A stretch of DNA of 64,000 nt from Caldimonas mangrovi (GCF_023721835.1 NZ_JAMKFE010000009.1:161147-225146); one strand, 5' to 3'. Positions 30,017 to 44,813 are shown, numbered from the stretch's first letter. Notes: generated by a model not told the origin, from the letters alone. Program-made: numbers and translations.

Positions 30017-31217
30017 CCCCATGCTGAGCCTGGAGGAGGCGCTCGGCCGCCTGCTGACTTGCGTCCGACCCTTCGCCGAGCGCGAGCAACTGCCGACCGC
30101 GCAAGCGCTCGGCCGCGTGCTGGCCGAGGACTTGGTGTCGCCGCTGGATGTGCCGCCGCTGGCGAACAGTTCGATGGACGGCTACGCGGTGTGTCGGTCC
30201 AACATTCCCGACGAGGGCGTGGCATTGCCGGTTTCCCAGCGGGTGGCCGCGGGGCAGGTCGGCACGGTGCTCCAGCCGGGCACGGCCGCGCGCATCTTCA
30301 CCGGCGCACCGGTGCCGGACGGCGCCGATGCGATCGTGATGCAGGAGCAATGCGAACTGCTGGACGACGGCCGGGTGCGTCTGAACACGGTACCGATGGC
30401 GCGGCAATGGATCCGTGAGCAGGGCGAGGATGTACGGCGTGGCACCGTGGTGCTGCCGCGCGGCACGCGGCTGACGCCGCAGGCCATCGGCCTGGCGGCC
30501 ACGGTGGGCGCCGCGACGCTGCCGGTGGCGCGCAAGCCGCGCGTTGCATTGTTCTCGACGGGCGACGAACTGGTGATGCCCGGCGAGCCGCTGCGTCCTG
30601 GCGCGATCTACAACTCGAACCGCTACACGCTGCGGGCGTTGCTGGCGCAGCTTGGCTGCGACTGCACGGACCTCGGCATCGTGCCGGACACCCTGGAAGC
30701 GACGCGCGATGCGCTGCGCCGGGCGGCTGCCGGGCATGACCTCATCCTGACCTCGGGCGGCGTCTCGGTGGGCGAGGAAGACCACATCAAGCCGGCGGTA
30801 CAGGCGGAAGGCCAGCTCGATCTGTGGCAGATCGCGATCAAGCCGGGCAAGCCACTGGCGTTCGGGCAAGTGCGCGACGCCTGGTTCATCGGGTTGCCGG
30901 GCAACCCGGTGTCGAGCTTTGTGACCTTCCTGCTGGCGGTGCGGCCCTTCCTGCTGGCGCTGCAAGGCAGCCGGGTCGAGCCGCCGCAGACCCTGCCGAT
31001 GCGTGCGGCCTTCGACTGGCCAAAGCCGGACAAGCGGCGCGAGTTCCTGCGGGTGCGCCGTACCGCAGACGGGCGGGTGGAACTGTTCCCGAATCAGAGT
31101 TCAGGCGTGCTGACTTCGACGGTCTGGGCCGATGGCGTGGTGGACAACCCGCCCGGGCAGGCGATCGCGAGCGGCGACATCGTGCGCTATCTGTCGTTGG
31201 CGGAGTGGATGCAATGA
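29997..31217 (+). CDS. moeA: Molybdopterin molybdenumtransferase
   Basis: Inserts molybdate into adenylylated molybdopterin. The 406 residues begin MSTPPRSPMLSLEEAL and contain SMDGYAV, GAPVPDGADAIVMQE, STGDELV, the TSGGVSVGEEDHIK loop and LPGNPVSSFVTF, all standard MoeA motifs. Starts are possible at 29985, 29997 and 30021 within or near the mobB end; none has a strong ribosome site. The stop overlaps moaD by four bases. Confidence 0.95.
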   Translation: MSTPPRSPMLSLEEALGRLLTCVRPFAEREQLPTAQALGRVLAEDLVSPLDVPPLANSSMDGYAVCRSNIPDEGVALPVSQRVAAGQVGTVLQPGTAARIFTGAPVPDGADAIVMQEQCELLDDGRVRLNTVPMARQWIREQGEDVRRGTVVLPRGTRLTPQAIGLAATVGAATLPVARKPRVALFSTGDELVMPGEPLRPGAIYNSNRYTLRALLAQLGCDCTDLGIVPDTLEATRDALRRAAAGHDLILTSGGVSVGEEDHIKPAVQAEGQLDLWQIAIKPGKPLAFGQVRDAWFIGLPGNPVSSFVTFLLAVRPFLLALQGSRVEPPQTLPMRAAFDWPKPDKRREFLRVRRTADGRVELFPNQSSGVLTSTVWADGVVDNPPGQAIASGDIVRYLSLAEWMQ

Positions 31218-31465
31218 AGGTGACGGTGAAGTACTTTGCGTCCATCCGGGAGGCGCTGGGACCGGGCGAGGTGGTCGAACTGCCGGCCGGCTCGACGATC
31301 GGCGCACTGCGCGACCGGCTCATCGCCGCGTCGTCGCCGCATGCCGAGGCGCTGGCCCGCGGCCGTGCGGTGCGCGCGGCGCTCGACCAGGCACTGTGTG
31401 ACGAGAACGCCGTGGTGCCGGAGAATGCCGAAGTGGCCTTCTTCCCGCCCGTGACCGGCGGCTGA
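31214..31465 (+). CDS. moaD: Molybdopterin synthase small subunit MoaD
   Basis: Ubiquitin-like sulfur carrier of molybdopterin synthase. The 83 residues end in the required Gly-Gly (FFPPVTGG), which is adenylylated and thiocarboxylated. Start overlaps the moeA stop; moaE follows three bases after its stop, giving both synthase subunits together. Confidence 0.95.
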   Translation: MKVTVKYFASIREALGPGEVVELPAGSTIGALRDRLIAASSPHAEALARGRAVRAALDQALCDENAVVPENAEVAFFPPVTGG

Positions 31466-31468
31466 GAC

Positions 31469-31960
31469 ATGAGCACGTCGCGCGTCAGCATCCAGACTGA
31501 AGATTTCGACTTGTCGGCCGAAGTCGCACAACTGCGTGCCGGCGACACCGGGGTCGGCGCGGTTGCGGCCTTCGTCGGCACCGTGCGCGACGTCAGCGAA
31601 GGGCAGGGCGTGCAGCGCATGGAGCTGGAGCACTACCCGGGCATGACCGAGAAGTCGATCGAGGCCATGATCGACGAAGCGCAGCAGCGCTTTCGCATCC
31701 GTGCAGCCCGGGTGATCCATCGCGTCGGCGCGTTGGCGCCGGCCGACCAGATCGTGATGGTGGCGGTGACTTCCGCGCACCGTGGCGACGCCTTCCAGGC
31801 CTGCGAGTTTCTGATGGACTACCTGAAGACACAGGCACCGTTCTGGAAAAAGGAGCACACGCCGGAAGGCGCGCGCTGGGTCGATGCGCGCAGCAGCGAC
31901 GATGCCGCCTTGGCGCGCTGGGGCATCCACGCGGCCAACGCCAGCGAGCCGCCAAGCTGA
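31469..31960 (+). CDS. moaE: Molybdopterin synthase catalytic subunit MoaE
   Basis: Large subunit that adds two sulfurs to precursor Z, using MoaD thiocarboxylate. The 163 residues include [52 protein letters not shown] and the active-site [17 protein letters not shown] with the catalytic Lys pair. Its stop shares a base with the crcB start. Confidence 0.96.
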   Translation: MSTSRVSIQTEDFDLSAEVAQLRAGDTGVGAVAAFVGTVRDVSEGQGVQRMELEHYPGMTEKSIEAMIDEAQQRFRIRAARVIHRVGALAPADQIVMVAVTSAHRGDAFQACEFLMDYLKTQAPFWKKEHTPEGARWVDARSSDDAALARWGIHAANASEPPS

Positions 31961-32346
31961 TGCAGCAACTCACGCTGCTCCACGCGGTGGCGGTGGCTGT
32001 CGGTGCGGCGGGCGGGGCCCTGCTGCGCTGGCTGGCCAGCATGTGGCTGAATCCGAGCTGGTCGGGCTTTCCTCTCGGAACGCTGCTGGTCAACTGCGTG
32101 GGGGGGCTGCTGATCGGCGCCGCGTTGATGTGGTTCAGCCGCTTCCCGGACGAATTCTGGCGCTTGCTGTTCGTCACCGGTTTCCTCGGTGGGCTGACCA
32201 CCTTCTCGGCCTTTTCGCTGGAATCGCTGCACCTGCTGCAACAGGACGAGTGGGGGATGGCCGCGGCCCATACTGCGGCCCACGTGGCGGGCGCGCTGGG
32301 CTGCGCTGCGCTCGGGTTCCGGGGCCTGAGGCTGCTGCTGGGGTGA
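31960..32346 (+). CDS. crcB: Fluoride channel CrcB/Fluc
   Basis: Small dual-topology fluoride exporter channel. The 128 residues have four hydrophobic helices and the motifs [21 protein letters not shown] (pore Asn) and [15 protein letters not shown] with the Thr/Phe-box. Translationally coupled to moaE, so it lacks its own leader; no fluoride riboswitch is visible before it. Confidence 0.95.
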   Translation: MQQLTLLHAVAVAVGAAGGALLRWLASMWLNPSWSGFPLGTLLVNCVGGLLIGAALMWFSRFPDEFWRLLFVTGFLGGLTTFSAFSLESLHLLQQDEWGMAAAHTAAHVAGALGCAALGFRGLRLLLG

Positions 32347-32396
32347 GCGCCCGAGCGCCGGCTTGATCCAGCGCACGTCGGGGCACGCGGTTTGCA

Positions 32397-32424
32397 CTTG
32401 AAATGTGCGGCGGCTGCCTCATTT
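32397..32424 (+). promoter_or_regulatory. Sigma-32 (heat shock) promoter for clpB
   Basis: CTTGAAA at 32397-32403, a 13-base spacer, then CCTCATTT at 32417-32424; the RpoH consensus is CTTGAAA, 11-16 bases, CCCCATNT. Only one base of the -10 differs. A start near 32431 would leave a leader of under 20 bases containing the GGAGGA ribosome site at 32437-32442. Confidence 0.65.
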
Positions 32425-32448
32425 CCTTCGCAATTCGGAGGATTTCCC

Positions 32449-35052
<2,604 letters not shown>

Positions 35053-35075
35053 CGGCGCGGCTGTCATCGGGCACG

Positions 35076-35109
35076 GGGCCGCTTCTGCAGCGAGCGGCCC
35101 TTGTTTCTT
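35076..35109 (+). terminator. Rho-independent terminator after clpB
   Basis: Eight-bp stem GGGCCGCT / AGCGGCCC around a nine-base loop, followed by TTGTTTCTT, 24 bases after the clpB stop and just touching the end of the convergent gene. Confidence 0.8.
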
Positions 35110-36391
35110 ACCCCTGCTGACTCTGCAGCCAGGTGTCGAGCTTTTGCAGCTGGAAGCGGATCAGCGACTGGTTGGTCTTGCCGCGCTCGAACAGGCAATG
35201 CAGCGCCAGCGTACGCTCGCCCGGCAATGGACGCAGCACCTGGTGGTGGCGCTCTGACGACAGCAGCATTTCCTGCAGCGGCTCGGCCAGGCTCATCGAC
35301 ATGCGGGCGAGCTGCTGGGCCTTGAAAAGGGCAGCGCCTTGCTGCGCCATTTGCGCCGCCGAGGGGCCGCTGCCGGCATGCCCGAGCGCTGTGCTCTGGT
35401 CGATGTCGAACACGCAGCAGGCCTGCACGCCGGCCATCTGCGAGACCAGCCGGAGGTAGGTGGCCAGCTCCGGCGGGAGCGCGGTGGCCGAAGCTGTTCT
35501 CGGCGCCGTGGTGAAAGCCGGCGATCGGAGGGGAGCGAGCCCAGAAGCGGGCGGGTCGAGGTCCAACGTCAACGGGCGCAGTTCGCTGCTCGGATTCAGC
35601 GGCGCCAGCCGTCCGCGCATATGGTTCTTCTGCCAGAAGCCGGCGATGTAATTCCAGGCGTCCGCCGGGCGGCCCGGAGCAGGGGCGGCGCGCACCAGCA
35701 AGCCGTGGCGTTGGACCACCTGGTTGCATTGCGCGGCAGCGGCGGTCGCGGCGTGACTGCCGAGCGGCAGCACAAGCAGGTTCGGGCAGGTCCAGCCGCC
35801 GGTGTGAACGGCCTGCATCATCGTGCGCAACGCGTTCGCACTGCCTTGTCCGGCCATCTCGCCGAGCAGCAGCACGCTGGCCTGGCTCATCTCGAGCAAC
35901 GCGCGGGCAACGGCCTGCTGCGCTGACGGCGTGCTCTCGACGGCAGTGGAATAGACGCAGACCGTTTCGCCGTCTTCTGCCCGGAAACTGACGTATTCGA
36001 CGGAGGCGAGCGTCGTGCCGTAGCCCTGTTGGCGGATCACCAGGCGCTGCACGGCGCTGCAGCCGAGCGCCGTCAATTGGCGCAGCAACTGGCGCGAATG
36101 TGTGTCTCCCAGGTCGTGCAACGCGATGTAGCGGCTCTCGAGATGGGTGAACTGTTGCCGCAACGCTTCGGCAGCATCGCAGGACACGAACAGTTCCCAG
36201 GTGTTGTCGCCGACGGCGCGGCCGATGTCCTTCGGATCGCTGCTCAGGTACTCGTTCTCGCCACCCATGACGGCGGTGTTCGCGACCTCCGTGGGCCGCG
36301 TGACCGGCCATTCGCGGGTCTGCGCGGGGCCGGGCCCGCCGTTGCCGCGCGACACCGGGCCGGTCTTGTCCGGGGAAAGGGGCTGGTACAT
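35108..36391 (-). CDS. Hypothetical protein with Roadblock/LC7-like C-terminus (paralogue A)
   Basis: 427-residue soluble protein I do not recognise as a named family. Residues 1-60 are Gly/Pro-rich and probably disordered; 65-260 form a mixed alpha/beta region ([15 protein letters not shown], then CPNLLVLPL); 270-305 is a linker; 305-425 ([19 protein letters not shown] ... HHQVLRPLP ... LALHCLFE) has the helix-strand-strand-helix-strands pattern of Roadblock/LC7 domains. The same architecture recurs in the gene at 48286-49587. Convergent with clpB, divergent from nadB. Start is ATG at 36391; longer readings extend into nadB's opposite strand. Function unknown. Confidence 0.8.
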   Translation of the reverse strand: MYQPLSPDKTGPVSRGNGGPGPAQTREWPVTRPTEVANTAVMGGENEYLSSDPKDIGRAVGDNTWELFVSCDAAEALRQQFTHLESRYIALHDLGDTHSRQLLRQLTALGCSAVQRLVIRQQGYGTTLASVEYVSFRAEDGETVCVYSTAVESTPSAQQAVARALLEMSQASVLLLGEMAGQGSANALRTMMQAVHTGGWTCPNLLVLPLGSHAATAAAAQCNQVVQRHGLLVRAAPAPGRPADAWNYIAGFWQKNHMRGRLAPLNPSSELRPLTLDLDPPASGLAPLRSPAFTTAPRTASATALPPELATYLRLVSQMAGVQACCVFDIDQSTALGHAGSGPSAAQMAQQGAALFKAQQLARMSMSLAEPLQEMLLSSERHHQVLRPLPGERTLALHCLFERGKTNQSLIRFQLQKLDTWLQSQQG

Positions 36392-36551
36392 GACGTCGAG
36401 GGCGGCTGGGGTGATGAAACACAGTGTAACCACATGTGTCGCCCCTGTGTGCCACCCGATTGGGGGTGTGCCACGGGGCCGTGCGGTATTCGCTCTTTGC
36501 CCCCGTGTGGCCGGCGGGAGGCGGTGGACCGACCGCAGGAAGGGTGGCCGA

Positions 36552-36557
36552 TAGAAT
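36552..36557 (+). promoter_or_regulatory. Candidate -10 box for nadB
   Basis: TAGAAT, five of six matches to a sigma-70 -10, about 30 bases before the nadB start. No convincing -35 is seen at 16-18 bases. Confidence 0.3.
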
Positions 36558-36586
36558 CTGCCCTCCATTTCCTCGTACTGCACAGG

Positions 36587-38230
36587 ATGCGCATGCAAGC
36601 GACTGCACAAGCCCCCGTCGTCATCGTCGGCGCCGGGCTCGCCGGGCTGACCGTGGCGTTGCACCTGGCCGATCATCAGCCGGTCATCGTGCTGGCCAAG
36701 CGCAATCTCGAGGAAGCAGCGACGGCGTGGGCGCAAGGCGGCATCGTCGGCGTGCTGGGCAGCGACGACAGCGTCGACAGCCACGTGCGCGACACGCAGG
36801 ATGCTGGCGCCGGCCTGGTAGACGAACAAGCTGCGCGCTTCATCGCCGAGCACAGCGCTCATGCGGTCGCATGGCTGGTGCAGCGCGGCGTGCCTTTCTC
36901 GGCCGACCCGTCCGGCCCGCTGGGCCTGCACCTGACACGCGAAGGCGGGCACGCGGTGCGCCGCATCGCGCATGCGGCCGACGCCACCGGCAAGGCCATC
37001 CACGATGTGCTGCTGGGACAGGTGAAGGCGCACCCGAACGTGGACCTGCGTGAGCGCTGGATGGCGGTTGACCTGATCACTTCACGCCACCTGAAGCGCG
37101 ATGAGCCGGCCCGCTGCTACGGGGTCTACGCGCTCGACATCGATCGCGGCCGGGTCGAGACGCTGCCGGCTGCGGCCGTGGTGCTCGCGACCGGCGGGGT
37201 GGGCAAGGTCTATCGCTACACCAGCAACCCCGAGACCGCCACCGGCGACGGCATCGCGATGGCATGGCGCGCCGGCTGCCGGGTCGGCAACATGGAATTC
37301 GTGCAGTTCCATCCGACCTGCCTGTACCACCCGCAGGAGCGCAGCTTCCTGATCACCGAAGCCCTGCGCGGCGAAGGTGCGCAGCTCAAGCTGCCCGACG
37401 GCACGCGCTTCATGCCTGCGCACGACGCGCGCGGTGAACTGGCGCCGCGCGACATCGTGGCTCGCGCCATCGACTTCGAGATGAAGAAGCACGGGCTCGA
37501 CCACGTGTGGCTCGATGCCACCCACCTGGGCGCGGAGTTCCTGAAGGAGCACTTCCCGACCATCCATGCGCGTTGCCTGAAGCTGGGGATCGACATCACG
37601 CGCCAGCCCATCCCGGTGGTGCCGGCTGCGCACTACACCTGCGGCGGCATCGTGACCGACCTGCAGGGACGCGCCGACCTGCCCGGGTTGTATGCGGTGG
37701 GCGAGGCCAGCTATACCGGCCTGCACGGCGCGAACCGCCTGGCCAGCAACTCGCTGCTGGAATGCGTGGTGCTTGGACGGACGGTCGCCGCACACATCTG
37801 CGGACATGACGGCGAAGCGGCGATGGCGCTGCCGGCCTGGGACGAAAGCCAGGTGGAGGATGCGGACGAGCAGGTGGTCATCTCGCACAACTGGGACGAG
37901 CTGCGGCTGCTGATGTGGAACTATGTCGGCATCGTGCGCACGACGCGCCGGCTGGAGCGCGCCCTGCACCGCATCAAGCTGCTGCGCAGCGAGATCGACG
38001 ACTACTACGCGAATTTTCGCGTCTCGCGCGACCTGCTGGAGCTGCGCAACCTGGTCGATTGCGCCGAACTCATCGTGCGCTCGGCGCTGGTTCGGCACGA
38101 AAGCCGCGGGCTGCACTACAGCCGCGATTTCCCGCAGACGCTGCCGGCGAGCTTCCCGACCATCCTGGTGCGCCCGGCCGGGCGCCGCGGCGGCAACGGG
38201 GCGCCGGTGCCGAACTTCCTGGGGATGTGA
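36587..38230 (+). CDS. nadB: L-aspartate oxidase
   Basis: FAD enzyme oxidising aspartate to iminoaspartate, first step of bacterial NAD synthesis. The 547 residues have the FAD motif [18 protein letters not shown], the flavin-contact [15 protein letters not shown], the substrate region PTCLYHP and [10 protein letters not shown], and a C-terminal helical domain ([14 protein letters not shown]). ATG at 36587, with another two codons later; a longer in-frame extension to 36029 would cover the opposite gene and is rejected. The product feeds NadA and NadC, encoded 9 kb downstream. Confidence 0.96.
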   Translation: MRMQATAQAPVVIVGAGLAGLTVALHLADHQPVIVLAKRNLEEAATAWAQGGIVGVLGSDDSVDSHVRDTQDAGAGLVDEQAARFIAEHSAHAVAWLVQRGVPFSADPSGPLGLHLTREGGHAVRRIAHAADATGKAIHDVLLGQVKAHPNVDLRERWMAVDLITSRHLKRDEPARCYGVYALDIDRGRVETLPAAAVVLATGGVGKVYRYTSNPETATGDGIAMAWRAGCRVGNMEFVQFHPTCLYHPQERSFLITEALRGEGAQLKLPDGTRFMPAHDARGELAPRDIVARAIDFEMKKHGLDHVWLDATHLGAEFLKEHFPTIHARCLKLGIDITRQPIPVVPAAHYTCGGIVTDLQGRADLPGLYAVGEASYTGLHGANRLASNSLLECVVLGRTVAAHICGHDGEAAMALPAWDESQVEDADEQVVISHNWDELRLLMWNYVGIVRTTRRLERALHRIKLLRSEIDDYYANFRVSRDLLELRNLVDCAELIVRSALVRHESRGLHYSRDFPQTLPASFPTILVRPAGRRGGNGAPVPNFLGM

Positions 38231-38242
38231 GGTTTCCGGAGG

Positions 38243-38533
38243 TCAGCCGCGGGCCCGCATGGCCTGGCGCGCCTGCACGAACTCGAATGCGAAAGTGACG
38301 GCTTCGTCGACCGCCCGCTCGATCTCGGCGCGCTCTTTCTCGGTCAGGTAAAACACCAGATCGACTTCGTGGCGGATGTACCGCGGCGGCAGGCGATTCA
38401 GCGCGACGCACAGCACGTCGGGCAGCAGGTCCTGGCGCAACTGCGGGTAGCGTGCCGTGGCGTCCGCGATGGCTTGCATCACGGGACGCTCATAGTAGTT
38501 GTGGATCGAGGCGAAGTCGTCGGTGATGCGCAT
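38243..38533 (-). CDS. ComFB-like protein
   Basis: 96-residue protein similar to the late-competence ComFB family: N-terminal DDFASIHNYYERPVMQAIAD, then DVLCVALNRLPPRYIRHEVD, which matches the ALN-LPP-Y core. The Cys-rich segment of Bacillus ComFB is not obvious here. ComFB-domain proteins in cyanobacteria have been reported as cyclic dinucleotide receptors; whether that holds here is unknown. It is convergent with nadB and ahead of nothing; the hut operon lies downstream on the same strand, 73 bases before hutI's stop in the map. Confidence 0.75.
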   Translation of the reverse strand: MRITDDFASIHNYYERPVMQAIADATARYPQLRQDLLPDVLCVALNRLPPRYIRHEVDLVFYLTEKERAEIERAVDEAVTFAFEFVQARQAMRARG

Positions 38534-38606
38534 GGGCGGGGCTCCTGAACCGGAGTATCGGCCGCCACGTGCCAGGCTGCGGGCGGAAATACGCGTCTGG
38601 TGCGCC

Positions 38607-39821
38607 CTAAATCACACTGCGGCCGGCCAGCCAGGAGGCGGCCAGCGGGTTGAAGCCGAAGCGGCATGCCAGGTCGCGCGGGTGATCGATGGCCCACAGC
38701 GCCAGGTCGGCTTGCAGGCCGGTCGCCAGGCGGCCGGTGTGATGGTGCAGCCCGAGCGCACGTGCCGCATGGCGGGTGACGCCGGCCAGCGCTTCCGAGG
38801 GCGTCAGCCCGAACAGCGTGCAGCCCATGTGCAGCATCAGCAGCAGCGAGGTGCACGGGCTGGTGCCCGGGTTGCAGTCGGTCGACAACGCGATGGGCAC
38901 GCGGTGATCGCGCAAGGCCTGCATGTCGGGCAACTGCTGCTCGCGCAGGCAGTAGTAGGCACCGGGCAGCAGCACGGCGACCGTGCCGGCGCGAGCCATC
39001 GCAGCGATCGACTCGCGCGAGCTGTACTCGATGTGATCGGCGGAGAGCGCCTGGAATTCCGCCGCCAGCGCGGCGCCCCCCAGGTCGCTGAGCTGGTCGG
39101 CGTGCAGCTTGACGGGCAGGCCGAGCGCGCGGGCGGAGTCGAAGACCCGGCGCGTCTGTGCGGGCGTGAAGCCGATGCCTTCGCAGTAGGCGTCCACGGC
39201 ATCGACCAGGCCTTCCTGGTGGGCGGTTGGCAGCATCTCGGAGCAGACCTGCTCGATGTAAGCCTCCGGCCGGCCGCGGTACTCGGGCGGCAACGCATGC
39301 GCGCCCAGGAAGGTGGTCGTTACACGGACGGCGTGGGTCTCCCCGAGGCGGCGCGCGGCGCGCAGCAGCCGCAATTCGGTCTCGGTGTCCAGGCCGTAGC
39401 CGGACTTGATCTCGACCGTGGTGACGCCTTCGCGCATCAGCGCCCGCAGGCGCGGCGTGGCCGCATCGACCAGTTCGTCCAGCGAGGCGGCGCGCGTGGC
39501 GCTCACCGTGGAGACGATGCCGCCGCCGGCGCGCGCGATCTCCTCGTAGCTGGCGCCTTGCCAGCGTCGTTCGATCTCGGCGGCGCGGCTGCCGGCCCAG
39601 ACCAGGTGGGTGTGGCAGTCGATCAGCCCCGGGGTGAGCCAGCCGCCGTGGCCGTCGACCTCGCGATCTGCCTGCAGTCCGGGGGGCCGCTCCCGCTCGG
39701 GGCCCATCCAGGCGATACGCCCGGACGCGACGGCGAGTGCGGCGTCGGGCACCTCGCCATAGCCGCTCTCGTCGGCCAGTGTCGCGAGATGCACGTGGCG
39801 GATCAGGAGGTCTGCTTTCAT
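38607..39821 (-). CDS. hutI: Imidazolonepropionase
   Basis: Third histidine-degradation enzyme, hydrolysing imidazolonepropionate to N-formimino-glutamate. The 404 residues form a metal-dependent amidohydrolase barrel: [21 protein letters not shown] (metal His-X-His), [22 protein letters not shown] and [12 protein letters not shown] with the metal Asp. Last gene of the hut operon; its start overlaps the hutG stop by four bases. Confidence 0.96.
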   Translation of the reverse strand: MKADLLIRHVHLATLADESGYGEVPDAALAVASGRIAWMGPERERPPGLQADREVDGHGGWLTPGLIDCHTHLVWAGSRAAEIERRWQGASYEEIARAGGGIVSTVSATRAASLDELVDAATPRLRALMREGVTTVEIKSGYGLDTETELRLLRAARRLGETHAVRVTTTFLGAHALPPEYRGRPEAYIEQVCSEMLPTAHQEGLVDAVDAYCEGIGFTPAQTRRVFDSARALGLPVKLHADQLSDLGGAALAAEFQALSADHIEYSSRESIAAMARAGTVAVLLPGAYYCLREQQLPDMQALRDHRVPIALSTDCNPGTSPCTSLLLMLHMGCTLFGLTPSEALAGVTRHAARALGLHHHTGRLATGLQADLALWAIDHPRDLACRFGFNPLAASWLAGRSVI

Positions 39822-40786
39822 GCCGCAGCCTCCTGCCAGGCGTCCACGATGCGCCACGCCAGTCGAGCGGCTGTGCGCGCGGTGCGCTGGTCGATGTCCA
39901 GTGGCGGGCACAGCTCCGCGATGTCGGCCAGACGCAAGCGCCCGCAGCCGGCCACGCAGGCGACCATCGGCTCGATCACGTCCACCGGCACGCCGCGCGC
40001 GGCGGGGGCGCTGACGCCCGGAGCCACGCTCGCGGGCAGTACGTCGAGGCAGATCGTGAGATAGACGTGATCGAAGCCGCCGAGCCACTCGCGCAGCTCG
40101 TCGCAGTGACGAGGCAGTGCGGCCGAGGTCAGCGCGTCGTCGTGCCGCCACGAGATGCCGCATTCGCCCGCCTGCTCGAACAGGGCGCGTGTGTTCGACG
40201 TGACGCTGATGCCGAGGCAGTGGTAGGCCACGTCGCAACCCTGTGCGCGAGCATGATCCAGCGCTTGCCGGAAGCCCGTGCCGGAGGTCGACTGCGCATC
40301 CCGGCGGATGTCGAAGTGCGCGTCGAAGTTCACGATCGCCAGGCGCTGTCCTTCGCCCGGCGCCCAACGCGAGGCGGCCAGTGCCTGGTAGCTCGCCCAG
40401 GCGATTTCGTGGCCCCCGCCCAGCCCAAGCACGAGCTGTCCGGCGTCGAGCATGCGAGCGGCGCGCGCAGCGTACTCCCGCTGAGCGGCTTCCAGCTGTT
40501 GGTCGAGGCAAGGCACGTCGCCCGCGTCGTACAACGCGAGCGGCCGGTGCACCGGCAGGTTGGCGAGCATGCGGCGTAGCGCCTGCGGGCCTTGCGCCGC
40601 ACCGACGCGGCCGTGGTTGCGGCGCACGCCTTCGTCGCTGGCCAGGCCGAGCAGTGCCACGCCGGGTGCAGCGTGGGCGTGCCACGGCTGCACCACCTGG
40701 TGCCAGCGGTGACCGGCTTCGCCGTCGAGCGTGTCCACGCGGCCCTGCCAAGGCTGCCGCCACTGCGAGCCGGGTTCGTTGCTCAC
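39818..40786 (-). CDS. hutG: Formimidoylglutamase (arginase family)
   Basis: Arginase-fold enzyme cleaving formiminoglutamate to glutamate and formamide, the last step of this hut route. The 322 residues carry the metal motifs [12 protein letters not shown] and NFDAHFDIR. The third motif reads [21 protein letters not shown], with Cys where the arginase signature commonly has the first Asp. I chose the GTG at 40786, which overlaps the hutH stop (GTGA), over a GTG four codons upstream. Confidence 0.9.
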   Translation of the reverse strand: MSNEPGSQWRQPWQGRVDTLDGEAGHRWHQVVQPWHAHAAPGVALLGLASDEGVRRNHGRVGAAQGPQALRRMLANLPVHRPLALYDAGDVPCLDQQLEAAQREYAARAARMLDAGQLVLGLGGGHEIAWASYQALAASRWAPGEGQRLAIVNFDAHFDIRRDAQSTSGTGFRQALDHARAQGCDVAYHCLGISVTSNTRALFEQAGECGISWRHDDALTSAALPRHCDELREWLGGFDHVYLTICLDVLPASVAPGVSAPAARGVPVDVIEPMVACVAGCGRLRLADIAELCPPLDIDQRTARTAARLAWRIVDAWQEAAA

Positions 40787-42326
40787 GCGGCGCTCCACGA
40801 CGGCAGCACGCCGCCGGCATGGCGGGTGAAGCTGCCCGCGTCGATCAATTGCTCGACGGCGGCGATGTCGGGCGCGAAATAGCGGTCTTCGGCATAGTGC
40901 GGCACGCGGCTGCGGATCGCAGCGTGCACTTCTTCCAGCGGCGCTGAAGAGGCGAGCGGGCGATGGAAGTCGATGCCCTGCGCGGCCGCCAGCAACTCGA
41001 TGGCGATGATGTGACGCACGTTGAGTGCCATGTCGGCGAGCTTGCGGGCGGCGAAAGTGGCCATGCTGACATGATCTTCCTGGTTCGCCGAGGTCGGCAG
41101 CGAATCCACGCTGGCCGGGTGGGCGAGCGTCTTGTTCTCGCTGGCCAGCGCGGCGGCGGTCACGTGCGCGATCATGAAGCCGGAGTTGATGCCGGGGTCG
41201 GCGACGAGGAAAGGCGGCAGGCCCGACAGCGTGGCGTCGATCAGCAGTGCGATGCGACGCTCTGAGAGCGCGCCGACCTCGGCGATCGCCAGCGCCAGCG
41301 TGTCGGCGGCGAAGGCGACCGGCTCCGCATGGAAGTTGCCGCCGGACAGCACCTCGCCGCTGTCCGAGAACACCAGCGGGTTGTCCGACACCGCATTCGC
41401 CTCGATCACCAGGGTTTTCGCCGCGTTGCGGATCAACTCCAGGCAGGCGCCCATGACTTGCGGCTGGCAGCGCAGCGAATACGGGTCCTGCACGCGATCG
41501 TCGCCGATGCGGTGCGAGGCGCGGATGGCGCTGCCGGTCAGCAACTTGCGGTACAGCGCTGCCACCTCGATCTGGCCGGCATGGCCGCGCACCTGATGGA
41601 TGCGGTGATCGAACGGCGCATCGGAGCCCTTGGCGGCATCGACGCTCAGCGCACCTGCCACCACCGCTGCGGCGAAGACCTGCTCGGCACGCAGCAGGCC
41701 GATCAGCGCGATGCCGGTCGACACCTGCGTGCCGTTCAGCAGCGCCAGGCCTTCCTTGGCCGCCAGCGTGACCGGCTGCAACCCGGCCTGCTTCAGCGCC
41801 TGCGCGGCATCCATCATGCGGCCTTCGACGCGCACCTCGCCTTCACCCATCAGCGGAAGCGTCAGGTGGGCCAGCGGCGCCAGGTCGCCGGAGGCGCCGA
41901 CCGATCCCTGCGACGGAATGCAGGGCCAGATCTGCGCGTTGTACATCGCGATCGCGGCATCGATGACTTCCGGGCGCACGCCCGAATAGCCGCGCGCGAG
42001 CGACGCGATCTTCAGCAGCAGGATCACGCGCACGGTGTTGTCATCCAGCAGCGGGCCGACGCCTACCGCATGCGAGCGCACGAGGTTGGCCTGCAGTCTT
42101 GCCAACTGGTCGCGCGGGATCTGCACCTTGGCGAGTTTGCCGAAACCGGTGTTGATGCCGTAGGCCGGTTCGCTGCCCGCGCCGATGCGTTGCACCGTGG
42201 CGGCACTGGCCGCGATCGCGGCGCGGCATTCGAGGTCGAGCTCGATCGGCATGAAGCCGGCGGCGACCTCACGCAGCGCCGGCAGGTCCAGCTGGCCGGG
42301 GTGCAAAGTCAAACGGTTGGCCGGGT

Positions 42327-42330
<4 letters not shown>
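40783..42330 (-). CDS. hutH: Histidine ammonia-lyase
   Basis: First histidine-degradation enzyme, removing ammonia to give trans-urocanate. The 515 residues contain the Ala-Ser-Gly triad at 146-148 ([15 protein letters not shown]) that cyclises to the MIO electrophile, the catalytic Tyr region [13 protein letters not shown], and [10 protein letters not shown] near the C-terminus. ATG at 42330 overlaps the hutU stop; a longer frame reaching 42441 lies inside hutU. Confidence 0.97.
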
Positions 42331-44006
<1,676 letters not shown>

Positions 44007-44029
44007 GGGGTCTCCTTGTGGAAGCGCGC

Positions 44030-44758
44030 TCAGCCGGGGTCAGGCTGTGTGAACGAGAAGCGACCGCTCAGCCGGAAGCGGCGGGCCGGATGGAACAGGC
44101 GGGCGACGCTGGCGACGCGCCCGCCCGACCAGGTGCGGCGGTTCAGCACCAGCACCGGCTCATGGGGCTGAAGCTGCAAATGCCGTGCGACCTCGGGTGA
44201 CGGCGTGTCGGCTTCGATCACGTGCTCGGCCTGTTCCAGCGGCGCGACGCGCGTGAGGTAGTGGTGCGGCGTATCGGCGGCGAGGTCCTGCTGCAGATAG
44301 CCGGGGGCGGCAGCCGGGTTGACATAGCGGTCTTCGAGCTGCAGCGGCTGCCCGTCGGCGCAGTGCAGCAGCAGCGAGTGATAGAGCGGCGCGCCGAGCG
44401 GCAGGCCGAACGCTTCGGCCAGCGCTGCATCGGCGTGGGTCTCACCGACCGACAGCACGGTCGCCGCGTGCTGCTGTCCGCGCTGGCGGATCTCGTCACG
44501 GATGCCGTGCACCTCGACCATCGTCGATTCGGCCTTCGGGCCCGCGACGAACGAGCCGACGCCCTGCACCCGGGTGATCGCCCCGCTGACGGCCAGCTCG
44601 CGCAACGCACGGTTGACCGTCATGCGCGACAGGCCGAACTCTCGCGTCAGCTCGCCTTCGCTGGGAATGCGCTCGCCGGGCTGCCAGTCGCCGGCAGCGA
44701 TGCGGCCGAGGATGTGGCGCTTGAGCTTGAGGTACTCAGGGGCAGGATGAGCCGTCAT
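44030..44758 (-). CDS. hutC: Histidine utilization repressor HutC
   Basis: GntR-family repressor of the HutC subfamily, released by urocanate. The 242 residues have an N-terminal winged helix ([25 protein letters not shown]) and a C-terminal UTRA effector domain (about 95-235; [18 protein letters not shown]). As first gene of hutC-U-H-G-I it lies right behind the operator at 44777-44790, so it should repress its own operon. Confidence 0.94.
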   Translation of the reverse strand: MTAHPAPEYLKLKRHILGRIAAGDWQPGERIPSEGELTREFGLSRMTVNRALRELAVSGAITRVQGVGSFVAGPKAESTMVEVHGIRDEIRQRGQQHAATVLSVGETHADAALAEAFGLPLGAPLYHSLLLHCADGQPLQLEDRYVNPAAAPGYLQQDLAADTPHHYLTRVAPLEQAEHVIEADTPSPEVARHLQLQPHEPVLVLNRRTWSGGRVASVARLFHPARRFRLSGRFSFTQPDPG

Positions 44759-44776
44759 GGTGGGGCATCATACCGA

Positions 44777-44790
44777 CTTGTATATACAGG
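44777..44790. promoter_or_regulatory. HutC operator
   Basis: CTTGTATATACAGG is a 14-bp palindrome with one mismatch and matches the CTTGTATATACAAG-type site bound by HutC in other proteobacteria. It lies 19 bases before the hutC start. A second half-site (ATACAGG) follows at 44794-44800. Confidence 0.75.
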
Positions 44791-44813
44791 TCAATACAGG
44801 GCGTCCCAAGCAA

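Noticed and set aside
31900..31960. Fluoride riboswitch before crcB
   Set aside because: crcB is coupled to moaE with no untranslated leader; no riboswitch fold seen.
36029..36586. N-terminal extension of nadB in frame
   Set aside because: It would cover the opposite-strand gene; NadB family length and the FAD motif fit a start at 36587.
40787..40798. Upstream GTG start for hutG at 40798
   Set aside because: The GTGA overlap with the hutH stop at 40786 is the more natural coupled start.
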